From assembly GCF_014982745.1 (NCBI RefSeq), contig NZ_JADCKA010000006.1, positions 25,624-89,623 of the forward strand: DNA of 64,000 nt. The letters are read 5' to 3'. Positions 11,390 through 19,687 of the stretch are shown piece after piece. A model generated the notes under the pieces. The model saw nothing but the letters and a program-made list of their open reading frames with translations, was not told where the DNA came from and ran no database searches. How positions within the stretch are numbered: the first letter of the stretch is position 1; each line of letters opens with the position of its first letter. This DNA comes from Gallibacter intestinalis (GTDB lineage Bacteria > Bacillota > Clostridia > Peptostreptococcales > Anaerovoracaceae). Both the position numbers and the translations under genes were made by a program.

Positions 11390-11602
11390 ATGGCAAAAAT
11401 AGAAGCTGTTATTCTTTCTGTGGGAGTAACTGAAGGAAGCTCTGTAATGGGCCTTTCTGAAGAAGAATTTAACACTCTTTCTCAGGAGGAAAAGGATGAG
11501 GCTAATAAAAAGGCCGCAACGGTATTTTTCCATTGCGGCGCAGATTATGTCATAAATAATTTAAGTGAGCTACCTGATCTTATCGAAAAGATTCAGAAAT
11601 AA
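11390..11602 (+). CDS. 70-residue protein resembling only the C-terminus of phosphonoacetaldehyde hydrolase
   Basis: The protein contains SVGVTEGSSVMGLSEEEF followed by an acidic helix and then GADYVINNLSELPDLIEKI. Both segments match, from memory, the last 60 or so residues of phosphonatase (PhnX, HAD superfamily), where SVGVT follows the catalytic core. The HAD nucleophile, Lys and other catalytic motifs are absent, so it cannot be a hydrolase on its own. It has its own ATG and AGGAG 6 nt upstream and an intact frame, so it looks expressed rather than a random remnant. Function unknown. Confidence 0.65.
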   Translation: MAKIEAVILSVGVTEGSSVMGLSEEEFNTLSQEEKDEANKKAATVFFHCGADYVINNLSELPDLIEKIQK

Positions 11603-11613
11603 AGAATCAGGCT

Positions 11614-12351
11614 TTACTGGTTGCGGAGTTCTTCTACTCCGCTTTTTATTATATCGTGAACCTTATCGTTAAGATGCTTTTCGCTGTCCTTTGGAAGGTC
11701 ATCGGTTGGTATGGCAGGATGGAACATCACCTTTACCGTTCCCGGCGAAATAATGCCCCTTTCCTCAAAGATTTTGTATGAACCTTCTATGCTTACGGGA
11801 ATAATAGGAACCTTCGGTTTTGTGGCAAGCTTCATTGAGCCCGGTTTAAAATCAATCATCGGGCCGCCCTTGCTTCTGGTTCCTTCCGGGAAAATAACAA
11901 GGGAATATCCTTTTTTGAGAAGTCCGATGCCCTTTGTTATGGCTTTAAGAGATTCCTTAGGGTTATCTCTGTCCATCATTACACTTCTTATTCTATCCAT
12001 CCATTTGCCGTACAGCGGAATTTTAGCGAGCTCCTTTTTGGCAACAAATCCGAATTGAACTGTGTCTATGGCTGCGCAAAGAGCCAGGATGTCCGCATAG
12101 CCCTGATGGTTTGACATAAATACCACAGGTCCTTTTTCCGGAAGGTTTTCCTTTCCGTATACTTTAATGTCCATGCCGAGGCTTTTTGAGAGCTTATCGC
12201 CCCAGGTGCTTATGGCATAGCATATATTTTCCATTTCTCTTTCCTGGTCGCCTTTTGCTCTGGCATCATCTATCTCACGCTTAAAACCGTTGAGATATCT
12301 GAGATTTGAGTATACCTTTACGGCACCGGGAATATTTCTGAATATCTTCAT
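11614..12351 (-). CDS. plsC: 1-acyl-sn-glycerol-3-phosphate acyltransferase
   Basis: A 245-residue PlsC-family enzyme with the acyltransferase motifs NHQGYAD (NHx4D, about 82-88) and FPEGTRSKGG (about 155-164). It transfers a second acyl chain onto lysophosphatidic acid to make phosphatidic acid at the membrane. It is on the opposite strand from its neighbours and monocistronic. An extended -10 (TGGTATAAT, 12394-12386) lies upstream. The neighbouring PAP2 phosphatase acts on related lipids. Confidence 0.92.
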   Translation of the reverse strand: MKIFRNIPGAVKVYSNLRYLNGFKREIDDARAKGDQEREMENICYAISTWGDKLSKSLGMDIKVYGKENLPEKGPVVFMSNHQGYADILALCAAIDTVQFGFVAKKELAKIPLYGKWMDRIRSVMMDRDNPKESLKAITKGIGLLKKGYSLVIFPEGTRSKGGPMIDFKPGSMKLATKPKVPIIPVSIEGSYKIFEERGIISPGTVKVMFHPAIPTDDLPKDSEKHLNDKVHDIIKSGVEELRNQ

Positions 12352-12385
12352 TTTGTACCTCTTATATATATCGGAATAATGATTT

Positions 12386-12431
12386 ATTATACCATAATCA
12401 GGTTGAGAACTTCCATATAAAAGTGTATAAT
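12386..12431. promoter_or_regulatory. Divergent promoters for plsC (minus) and the PAP2 gene (plus)
   Basis: Plus strand: TTGAGA (12403-12408) and TATAAT (12426-12431) with a 17-bp spacer. Minus strand: extended -10 TGGTATAAT ending at 12386, with a weak -35. The two read away from each other. Confidence 0.65.
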
Positions 12432-12499
12432 GGCAGAAGTCGGAAATTACATAAAATTACACTTATATACATAAAATGAAACGGCGGTGAAAGTAATAA

Positions 12500-13249
12500 A
12501 TGTTTAATTACAAACTTTTTTGTCTCGAAGGAGGCGTAATAGGATTTATAGCGGTAACGGCCTTGGTGGTCAACGGAAACTCGGATTTCTTCGACGCATT
12601 TTACGGGGGTGCGGTGCAGAGCCTGAGATCGCCTGGTTTAAATACCGTAGTGGAGCTTATCACTTACATAGGCAACTGGCAGGCGATAACCGTGATTTGT
12701 TTGCTATTACTGGCCTTTGCAAAGACAAGGAAAACATACGGTATACCGGTTACGGTGGTTGCAATTTTGTCCCATGTCCTTAACAGAATTGCAAAGATGC
12801 TTATAGAAAGACCTAGACCGGATGCGGCAAATATGCTTATAGAGCAGGGAGGATTTTCATATCCGAGCGGCCATACTGCAACAGCCATAGCGGTGTTTAT
12901 ACTTTTGGCATACTTAGTGTGCAAGAACATGGACAACAAAAAGAAAGCAGCTCTTTGTGCGGTTTTGCTTTCGGCACTGGGAATCTTGATAAGTCTAAGC
13001 AGGATATATTTGGGAGTTCATTACGCTTCCGATGTACTGGGAGGATTCTTTGTGGGACTTGCTAGCTTCGGTGCGGTAGGTATGTACTTTTATCCTTATA
13101 AAAAGGAAAAAGAAAAATGGAGAGCTAAGATGAGAGCAAAGGAACAGGCAAAGATCGATGCTCTGGAAGATGTGGAAGTTGAGGTTGTGGACAGAGAAGA
13201 TATGCTAGAGGATTTGCAGGCTCAATATGATGAAGACAAAAAATCTTAA
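12500..13249 (+). CDS. PAP2-family membrane phosphatase
   Basis: A 249-residue integral membrane protein with the three PAP2 motifs: KMLIERPRPD, YPSGHT and SRIYLGVHYASDV. These supply the phosphate-binding and catalytic His residues. Family members dephosphorylate phosphatidic acid, phosphatidylglycerol phosphate or undecaprenyl diphosphate. About six hydrophobic segments precede a charged cytoplasmic tail (residues 200-249, Lys/Glu rich). Which lipid it uses cannot be told from sequence; proximity to plsC suggests phospholipid metabolism, but undecaprenyl diphosphate recycling is an alternative. Confidence 0.85.
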   Translation: MFNYKLFCLEGGVIGFIAVTALVVNGNSDFFDAFYGGAVQSLRSPGLNTVVELITYIGNWQAITVICLLLLAFAKTRKTYGIPVTVVAILSHVLNRIAKMLIERPRPDAANMLIEQGGFSYPSGHTATAIAVFILLAYLVCKNMDNKKKAALCAVLLSALGILISLSRIYLGVHYASDVLGGFFVGLASFGAVGMYFYPYKKEKEKWRAKMRAKEQAKIDALEDVEVEVVDREDMLEDLQAQYDEDKKS

Positions 13250-13304
13250 TCAAATATAAATCCTCATATTGTACAGACTACTGAAGTATTTGGGAGGAAA
13301 TGAT

Positions 13305-14216
13305 ATGAAAGAACCCGTTTTAGTAATAATGGCTGCAGGTATGGGCTCAAGATACGGCGGCCTTAAACAGATAGATCCCGTAACAGACCAGGGAGAGATA
13401 ATACTGGATTTTTCTCTGTACGATGCCATGATGGCAGGCTTTAAGAAGGCAATATTCGTGATAAAAGAGGAAAATCTTGAGGATTTCAGAAAACTGGTGG
13501 ATGACAGAGCTGGAAAGCATATGGAAATACAGTATGCTTTTCAGAAGCTTGATGATATGCCTGAAGGATATGAGGTGCCGGAAGGCAGAGTTAAGCCTTG
13601 GGGAACAGGTCATGCCATAATGTCTGCCCGCGCTTATGTTGATGGGCCATTCGCCGTAATAAATGCAGACGACTATTACGGACCAAGTGCTTTCCAGGCA
13701 ATATATGATTTTCTTTCTAATGTAACTGAGAAGGGCCAGTTTACTATGGTGTCCTATCTTCTTAAAAACACCATTACGGAAAACGGTCATGTGGCAAGGG
13801 GTATCTGCAGTGTAGACGAAAAGGGATACCTTGCAGACATCGTGGAAAGAACGAAGATTATGCGTGTTGACGGGAAAATATCATATACTGAAGACGAGGA
13901 AAGCTGGACGCCTCTTGAGGAGGACACTCCTGTATCAATGAATTTCTGGGGTTACACCGGTGAAATGATGGAGGAGCTGGTAAAGAGATTTCCTGAATTT
14001 TTAGATGATGCCCTTGCAAATAATCCAGAAAAGGCAGAGTATCTGATTCCGAAGGTAACCGATGATTTAATCAAGGAAGGCAAGGCCACATGTAGAGTGC
14101 TGACATCCGTTGATAGATGGTACGGAGTCACATATAGAGAGGATAAGGAAAATGTAATGAATGCCCTTCAGTCTCTGAAGGATAAAGGCCTTTATCCGGA
14201 TGTCCTCTGGAAATAA
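13305..14216 (+). CDS. Sugar-phosphate nucleotidyltransferase family protein
   Basis: A 303-residue NTP-transferase: the N-terminal MAAGMGSRYGGLKQ is the nucleotide-binding signature, and NADDYYG is the metal-binding segment. Such enzymes form NDP-sugars from sugar-1-phosphates. The ATG at 13305 has GGGAGG 8 nt upstream; a longer in-frame TTG start at 13269 lacks a ribosome site. No sugar pathway genes are adjacent, so the substrate is not assigned. Confidence 0.8.
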   Translation: MKEPVLVIMAAGMGSRYGGLKQIDPVTDQGEIILDFSLYDAMMAGFKKAIFVIKEENLEDFRKLVDDRAGKHMEIQYAFQKLDDMPEGYEVPEGRVKPWGTGHAIMSARAYVDGPFAVINADDYYGPSAFQAIYDFLSNVTEKGQFTMVSYLLKNTITENGHVARGICSVDEKGYLADIVERTKIMRVDGKISYTEDEESWTPLEEDTPVSMNFWGYTGEMMEELVKRFPEFLDDALANNPEKAEYLIPKVTDDLIKEGKATCRVLTSVDRWYGVTYREDKENVMNALQSLKDKGLYPDVLWK

Positions 14217-14224
14217 AAAAACTG

Positions 14225-14252
14225 TTGATTTTACCACAATTTCGTGTATAAT
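14225..14252 (+). promoter_or_regulatory. Promoter of the rpsF-ssb-rpsR operon
   Basis: TTGATT (14225-14230) and TATAAT (14247-14252) with a 16-bp spacer, followed by a leader of about 70 nt before rpsF. Confidence 0.75.
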
Positions 14253-14280
14253 AGACAAGTACGAAAAATTAACTTTCTCT

Positions 14281-14302
14281 GCATCGGCAATGGGGCCGAT
14301 GC
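14281..14302 (+). promoter_or_regulatory. Leader hairpin before rpsF, possible S6:S18 autoregulatory site
   Basis: GCATCGGC and GCCGATGC form a perfect 8-bp stem with loop AATGGG, 16 nt upstream of the rpsF ribosome site. Leaders of rpsF operons in many bacteria carry an S6:S18-binding RNA with a CCG element. A GGCCG sequence is present, but I cannot confirm the full motif. Confidence 0.45.
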
Positions 14303-14329
14303 CATTCAAGTCCACAGGGAGGTGAAAAA

Positions 14330-14617
14330 ATGAAGAAATACGAAGTTATGTTCATCATCGATCCGACTCTCGAAGACGCTCAGAAGGATGCGACAGTTGA
14401 AACTGTAAAAGGTATCATCGCTTCCGAAGGCGAAGTTGAGAACGTAGATGTATGGGGAATGAGAAAACTCGCATATCCTATCCAGAAGAAGAACGAAGGA
14501 TACTATGTAGTTATCGATTTCAGCGCAGACACTGAGCTTCCAAAGGAACTCGACAGAAGACTGAGAATTTCCGACAATGTGATCAGACACATGATCATCA
14601 GCAAGGAAGAGAAATAG
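14330..14617 (+). CDS. rpsF: 30S ribosomal protein S6
   Basis: A 95-residue protein beginning MKKYEVMFIIDPTL and containing WGMRKLAYPI, both standard for S6. S6 pairs with S18 on the small-subunit platform. Ribosome site GGGAGGTG. First gene of the conserved rpsF-ssb-rpsR operon. Confidence 0.98.
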   Translation: MKKYEVMFIIDPTLEDAQKDATVETVKGIIASEGEVENVDVWGMRKLAYPIQKKNEGYYVVIDFSADTELPKELDRRLRISDNVIRHMIISKEEK

Positions 14618-14627
14618 GAGGTCTCAC

Positions 14628-15026
14628 ATGAACAGCGTAGTGCTTATAGGAAGATTGACAAGAGATCCTGAAGTGAGATATACCGAATCCCAGTTGGCCG
14701 TTGCAAGATTTTCAATAGCCATTAATAGGGTTCCTGGTAGAGACGGTCAGGACAGAGGCGCTGATTTCCCGAATATCGTAGTCTTTGGCAAACAGGCTGA
14801 AAACTGCGAAAGATTCCTTACAAAGGGAAGACAGGTGGCTATTCAGGGTCACATTCAGACGGGAAGCTACGAAAAAGACGGCAGAAAAGTTTATACCACA
14901 GATGTGGTTGCCGACAGAGTTGAATTTTTGGAATGGGGAGACAGATCCCAGTCATCATCTCAGGGAAGTTCAGCAGGTATACCTGAAGGCTTCCAGGCTA
15001 TAGACGATGACGATATCCCGTTCTAA
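14628..15026 (+). CDS. ssb: Single-stranded DNA-binding protein
   Basis: A 132-residue SSB with an N-terminal OB fold ([19 protein letters not shown]; residues 1-105), a short Gln/Ser linker and the acidic tail DDDDIPF that recruits partner proteins. It coats single-stranded DNA at forks. Ten nt after rpsF. The C-terminal linker is shorter than in many Firmicutes. Confidence 0.98.
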   Translation: MNSVVLIGRLTRDPEVRYTESQLAVARFSIAINRVPGRDGQDRGADFPNIVVFGKQAENCERFLTKGRQVAIQGHIQTGSYEKDGRKVYTTDVVADRVEFLEWGDRSQSSSQGSSAGIPEGFQAIDDDDIPF

Positions 15027-15042
15027 AGGAAAGGAGAATGTC

Positions 15043-15276
15043 ATGATGGACAAGAAAAGAGGCGGCTACAGAAAGAAGAAAGTATGTCAGTTCTGTGCCG
15101 ACAAAAACAAGACAATAGATTACAAAGATGTTGAAACACTCAAAAAGTATGTAACTGAAAGAGGAAAGATTCTTCCTAAGAGAGTTACAGGTACTTGTGC
15201 CGTACATCAGAGAGAAGTAACAAAGGCTATTAAGAGAGCTAGAATAGTTGCACTTCTCCCTTATCAGGCAGACTAA
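15043..15276 (+). CDS. rpsR: 30S ribosomal protein S18
   Basis: A 77-residue protein with [17 protein letters not shown], a two-cysteine element found in some S18 proteins, and the C-terminal [14 protein letters not shown]. The start at 15043 (or the adjacent ATG 15046) is set by AAGGAG at 15031-15036; upstream in-frame codons overlap ssb and lack a ribosome site. Confidence 0.97.
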   Translation: MMDKKRGGYRKKKVCQFCADKNKTIDYKDVETLKKYVTERGKILPKRVTGTCAVHQREVTKAIKRARIVALLPYQAD

Positions 15277-15290
15277 TTGATATCGAATTT

Positions 15291-15318
15291 CCCGATCTTT
15301 CAGGAGGTCGGGATTTTT
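15291..15318 (+). terminator. Terminator after rpsR
   Basis: CCCGATC and GGTCGGG pair (one G-T) around TTTCAGGA and are followed by ATTTTTTC. Confidence 0.85.
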
Positions 15319-15418
15319 TCTTACTTTTTCTCTGTTCATTTGGATGATTTTATTCTATTTGGTATGGAAACCGTCGCTATTGTGATATAATTATATGATA
15401 ACGCGTTAAGGAGAAATT

Positions 15419-16177
15419 ATGTATCTGGAAATAGCATTATTAGTAATTCTCATATTGCCGCTGCCGATAATGGCCGGCGTAATAAAAGACGGGGGAAGAC
15501 CTTTTAAAACTGTTGCCTACGGTGCGGTGGCTGCCGCTGCCGGGGTGCTTGCAATTTTTGTGGCAGCATACTTCGCAGGACATAACATCAGCGAATATCT
15601 GGACAAGGCAATTGCAAATGCCGTAGACATGGTGCAGCAAAGCCCACAGGCTATGGACACATTAGGTCTTGGCGACCTTTCAGCAAAGGAAGCTGAGCAG
15701 ACACTTACTCAGATGTACTCTTCGGTTATATCCTTTATGCCAAGCGCATTTTTGATTCTTGCCGCAGCTGTGTCCTATATTGAGTACAACATATTAGTTA
15801 GAATAAAATTCAGAGGAAAAGATCGTATAAAACCCTTTGCATATATGCGAGACTTCTCTTTAAGACCAAACGATGTCATAGGCTGGTTTTTGATATATCT
15901 GGTTTCATACCTTTTAAAAGCTATGGATATCGGGGCCGCAGCAAGTCTTGTATTAAATATAAATGCTCTGGTACAGGCGATAGTTTCCCTGCAGGGCATA
16001 TCCCTTATTTTCGTTTTCTTCTATGTGAGAAGAATAAACAGAATAGTGCCGTTTATAGCATCTGCAATACTTTGGATGATGCCTTTAGGAAGAACTGTTC
16101 TGTTTGTACTGGGAGTCATGGATCTTTTAATGAACATGCGAGGAAGAATGAATAAAGAGACGGAGAAAAGATCGTGA
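15419..16177 (+). CDS. YybS/DUF2232-family membrane protein
   Basis: A 252-residue hydrophobic protein with roughly seven membrane segments (for example around residues 4-20, 30-52, 108-124, 155-168, 176-200, 205-235). It resembles the YybS family in length and topology, and its place before gdpP-rplI-dnaB is exactly that of yybS in Bacillus. The function of the family is not established. Start ATG has AAGGAG upstream; the stop overlaps the GTG of gdpP (GTGA), so the two are translationally coupled. Confidence 0.8.
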   Translation: MYLEIALLVILILPLPIMAGVIKDGGRPFKTVAYGAVAAAAGVLAIFVAAYFAGHNISEYLDKAIANAVDMVQQSPQAMDTLGLGDLSAKEAEQTLTQMYSSVISFMPSAFLILAAAVSYIEYNILVRIKFRGKDRIKPFAYMRDFSLRPNDVIGWFLIYLVSYLLKAMDIGAAASLVLNINALVQAIVSLQGISLIFVFFYVRRINRIVPFIASAILWMMPLGRTVLFVLGVMDLLMNMRGRMNKETEKRS

Positions 16178-17901
16178 AGGAATTTGAGCGTTATATACCG
16201 GTGCCTGCCTGCACCGTGGATGAAGAAGGAAAAATATCGGAGGTAAACTGTCATATCGGAAAGGTTTTTGTATATGACGGGATTGAAGGAGCAGATGTAT
16301 TTACTCTAACGGGAGTAAAATACGAAACCTTTCAGGAGGCAGCAGAAAAAGGCGAAAAGATAAAGCTGTCCAGAAATGACAGAGTATTTGATATGGCTCC
16401 GGTCATGACAGAGGACGGCTTATACATCTATTTTATGGATGTTACGGGATTTACCGAGCTGGAAGAAACCTATGAAAGGGAAAAAATCTGCATGGCGGTG
16501 GTAAACATCGACAACTACGATGAAATCAATTTAGGTACTGCCGCAGAAAAGCAGATGTCCATGGCAACTACCATAGACGGCATCATAAGACAGTGGGCGG
16601 CAGCTATGACAGCATCGGTAATAAAGCAAAATTCTGCCTGCTACAATATAGTTATGAGCATGGAAATGTGCAGACAGCAGATGGATGAAAGATTTCCTAT
16701 TTTGGATAGGATTCGTGAAATAGAATCCAGCGTTGAATTTCCGATAACTCTTTCCATAGGAGTCGGAATAAACGGAGCAACTCCAGAGGAAAACTTTGAG
16801 CTGGCACAGCAGGCTCTTGACCTTGCCAAAGGCCGTGGCGGTGACCAGGCAGTGGTTAGGGATGGAGAAGAAATTTACTATTTCGGCGGAAAGGCTCAGA
16901 CCGTTGAAAAAGCGAATAAAGGTAAATCAAGAGTAATAGGCTATGCCTTAAAGAGACTGATAGAATCCTCCAGCAGGGTGTTTATAATGGGACATAAAAA
17001 TCCGGATATGGATGCCTTCGGCTCTGCCATGGGTATAAGCAGAATGGCAATGCCACTTAACAGAGAGACTTATATAGTTTTGGAAAACTACGGTGAGGCC
17101 CTTGATCTCCTTTACAGAGAAGCAAAGGCTTCGGAAAACTATAATCTCATAGGCAGAAAAAAAGCGATTGAGCTGATAAATGACAAAGCCCTTGTAATAG
17201 TGGTGGACACCCACAAGCCAAGCATCGTCGAATGTCCGGAGCTTTTGGAAAGCAAGGCTAAGACTGTTGTAATCGACCACCACAGAAAGAGCGAAGAAGC
17301 GCTGGAAAATCCGACCCTTATATATATGGAGCCCTATGCTTCATCGACGGCGGAGCTTGTAACTGAAATCCTTCAGTACACAATAGAGCGAAAGGAACTT
17401 ACAAAGCTTGAAGCAGAGGGTCTTCTTGCGGGAATATTTGTGGATACAAATAATTTTTCCGTAAAGGCGGGAGTGAGAACCTTTGAAGCGGCAGCTTGGC
17501 TCAGACGTGCAGGAGCAGACCTTTACAATGTTAAGAGGTTGTTCCAGGTGGAAAAGAAAATCTGTATGAGCAAGGCCTATGGTATATACAACGCTGAATT
17601 TACAGAGGATGGAGCTGCATTTTCAAAATGTATAACCGAGGATCAGGATACACAGATGATATGTTCCCAGATTGCCGACGAGCTTATCACAATCAGAGGC
17701 ATAAGGATGTCCTTTGTTGTAGGAAAAGACCATAACGGCAGAACCGTAGTCAGTGCACGCTCGGTGGGAGAAGTAAATGTACAGGTAATAATGGAGGCCT
17801 TTGGGGGCGGGGGTCACTTAAATGCCGCAGGCACCCAGACGGATGAGCCTCCTCAGGAAGTTATAGAAAAGATAAAGGAAATGGTGAGGGAAGAACAATG
17901 A
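16174..17901 (+). CDS. gdpP: Cyclic-di-AMP phosphodiesterase GdpP, form lacking the membrane anchor
   Basis: A 575-residue DHH/DHHA1 phosphodiesterase. It has a PAS-like N-terminus (1-95), a degenerate GGDEF domain (about 103-240, [10 protein letters not shown] in place of GGDEF), and the DHH domain with [13 protein letters not shown] (273-285), IDHHRKS and DTNNFS, then DHHA1 with [10 protein letters not shown]. It hydrolyses c-di-AMP. The two N-terminal transmembrane helices of Bacillus GdpP (about 659 residues) are missing; the GTG start fused to the yybS stop leaves no room for them, so this form should be cytosolic or held by another protein such as YybS. Confidence 0.93.
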   Translation: MKEFERYIPVPACTVDEEGKISEVNCHIGKVFVYDGIEGADVFTLTGVKYETFQEAAEKGEKIKLSRNDRVFDMAPVMTEDGLYIYFMDVTGFTELEETYEREKICMAVVNIDNYDEINLGTAAEKQMSMATTIDGIIRQWAAAMTASVIKQNSACYNIVMSMEMCRQQMDERFPILDRIREIESSVEFPITLSIGVGINGATPEENFELAQQALDLAKGRGGDQAVVRDGEEIYYFGGKAQTVEKANKGKSRVIGYALKRLIESSSRVFIMGHKNPDMDAFGSAMGISRMAMPLNRETYIVLENYGEALDLLYREAKASENYNLIGRKKAIELINDKALVIVVDTHKPSIVECPELLESKAKTVVIDHHRKSEEALENPTLIYMEPYASSTAELVTEILQYTIERKELTKLEAEGLLAGIFVDTNNFSVKAGVRTFEAAAWLRRAGADLYNVKRLFQVEKKICMSKAYGIYNAEFTEDGAAFSKCITEDQDTQMICSQIADELITIRGIRMSFVVGKDHNGRTVVSARSVGEVNVQVIMEAFGGGGHLNAAGTQTDEPPQEVIEKIKEMVREEQ

Positions 17902-18344
17902 AGGTAATATTACTGGCAGATGTAAAAGGAAAAGGTAAAGCCGGAGATGTGGTAAAGGTAAATGACGGATATGCGAGAAATATGCTGTTTCCTAAGGGTC
18001 TCGCAAAGGAAGCTACAGCAGGAAACCTTAAAAACCTTGAGCATCAGAAGGCTATAGCTGCTGAACAGGAAGCTGAAAGAAAGGCTGAAGCCGAAGCAAC
18101 AGCAAAGAAGCTGGCTGATTTGACCGTTAAAATTGAAACTAAAGCTGGAGACAACGGCAAGCTGTTCGGTTCCATAACTTCTGCAGATATAGCAGATGCA
18201 TGCAAGGAACAGGCCGGCATAGAAATAGACAAGAAAAAGATAGTTTTAGACGCTCCTGTAAAACAGGCAGGAAATGTAGAAGTACAGGTTAAGCTGTATC
18301 CTGAAGTTACAGCTAAGCTTAAGGTGGAAATTATCGCAAAATAA
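17898..18344 (+). CDS. rplI: 50S ribosomal protein L9
   Basis: A 148-residue protein with the N-terminal [19 protein letters not shown], the central long helix (about 40-75, Ala/Glu rich) and the C-terminal domain of L9. Four-base overlap (ATGA) with gdpP. Confidence 0.97.
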   Translation: MKVILLADVKGKGKAGDVVKVNDGYARNMLFPKGLAKEATAGNLKNLEHQKAIAAEQEAERKAEAEATAKKLADLTVKIETKAGDNGKLFGSITSADIADACKEQAGIEIDKKKIVLDAPVKQAGNVEVQVKLYPEVTAKLKVEIIAK

Positions 18345-18356
18345 ACGGAGAAAATT

Positions 18357-19670
18357 ATGGAAAGAATACCTCCACACAATTTAGAAGCTGAAAAATCCGT
18401 TATTGGTGCGGCAATGCTGGACAAGGAAGTTGTATTTGATGTCCTTGAGGTGGTAAGAGCCGAAGACTTTTACAGCAAGGCAAACAGAGAAATATTCACA
18501 GTAATAACTGATTTGCAGAGAAGCAGTACTCCTGTGGATGTGCTTACGGTAACAGATGAGCTGAAAAAGAGAAAAATGCTGGAAGCGGTAGGCGGCAGAG
18601 TTTATGTGGCACAGCTTTCTGCTGATGTACCTTCTGTTTCCAATGCTGTGGAATACGCCAAAATAGTTGCTGAAAAGGCAGTGCTTAGAAGGCTTATCGG
18701 AACTGCTGATGAAATAGCAAAAAAAGGCTATGAAGAAAGCGAAAACACTTTAGATATTCTGGAATATGCAGAAAAGGGAATATTTGAAATTGCCAAGAGC
18801 AAGCAGCATAGCGAGATGGCAAAAATCAGCGAAATCATCCTGACAAACTTTGAGGAGATTTCCGTAAGAAGCCAGAGCCAGGGAGGTATAACAGGCGTTC
18901 CTAGCGGTTTGATAGATTTGGACCGTAAGCTCAGCGGATTTCAGAAATCGGATATGGTGGTACTGGCGGCAAGACCTTCCATGGGTAAAACAGCCTTTGC
19001 CCTTAATGTCGCTTTAAATGCGGCCCTTAAGGCGGATGCAAAAGTCCTTATATTCAGCTTGGAAATGGCCAAGGAACAGCTCAGCCAGAGACTGCTTTCC
19101 ATGGAAGCCAGAGTTGAATCTCAAAAAATGAGCACGGGAGATGTGGACATGTCCGACTGGGATAAGATGTCTGCGGCATTGGACAGCTTTAATAAAATGA
19201 GCATCTACATCGATGATACTCCCGGCATAAAGCTTATGGAGATAAAAAACAAGTGCAGAAGGATGAAGGCTGAAACAGGCCTTGATATGATAATCCTAGA
19301 CTACTTGCAGCTGATGGAAGGTGAAAAGCGTTCCGATAACAGACAGCAGGAAATAACGAGCCTTTCCAGAGGAATGAAGCTCTTGGCAAGGGAAATGGAA
19401 TGTCCTGTTATCGTGCTTTCGCAGCTTTCCAGAGCTCCAGATCAGAGGGAAAACCACAGACCGGTGCTTTCCGATTTGAGAGAATCGGGAGCCATAGAGC
19501 AGGACGCCGACGTTGTACTTTTCCTCTACAGGGATGAAGTATATAACGAAGAAACTGAAAAACCGGGAATCTGTGAGGTTATAGTGGCAAAGCACAGAAA
19601 CGGTCCTATCGGTACGGTGGAAGTCGGCTGGCAGGGTAAGTACACCAGATTTGTAAATCTGCAGAGATAA
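18357..19670 (+). CDS. dnaB: Replicative DNA helicase DnaB (DnaC of Bacillus)
   Basis: A 437-residue hexameric helicase. N-terminal helicase-loader/primase-binding domain starts PPHNLEAEKSVIGA; the RecA-like motor has Walker A ARPSMGKTA (205-213), Walker B DMIILDYLQLM and the arginine-finger region. It unwinds DNA ahead of the fork. Follows rplI by 12 nt with CGGAG ribosome site. Full length, no intein. Confidence 0.98.
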   Translation: MERIPPHNLEAEKSVIGAAMLDKEVVFDVLEVVRAEDFYSKANREIFTVITDLQRSSTPVDVLTVTDELKKRKMLEAVGGRVYVAQLSADVPSVSNAVEYAKIVAEKAVLRRLIGTADEIAKKGYEESENTLDILEYAEKGIFEIAKSKQHSEMAKISEIILTNFEEISVRSQSQGGITGVPSGLIDLDRKLSGFQKSDMVVLAARPSMGKTAFALNVALNAALKADAKVLIFSLEMAKEQLSQRLLSMEARVESQKMSTGDVDMSDWDKMSAALDSFNKMSIYIDDTPGIKLMEIKNKCRRMKAETGLDMIILDYLQLMEGEKRSDNRQQEITSLSRGMKLLAREMECPVIVLSQLSRAPDQRENHRPVLSDLRESGAIEQDADVVLFLYRDEVYNEETEKPGICEVIVAKHRNGPIGTVEVGWQGKYTRFVNLQR

Positions 19671-19687
19671 AGCAAAAGAGGAGCCTG

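Noticed and set aside
12520..12783. An 87-codon frame inside the PAP2 gene
   Set aside because: It overlaps a well-supported PAP2 protein in another frame, lacks a ribosome site and has no recognisable similarity.
15007..15042. Longer rpsR start overlapping ssb
   Set aside because: No ribosome site; the residues do not belong to S18.
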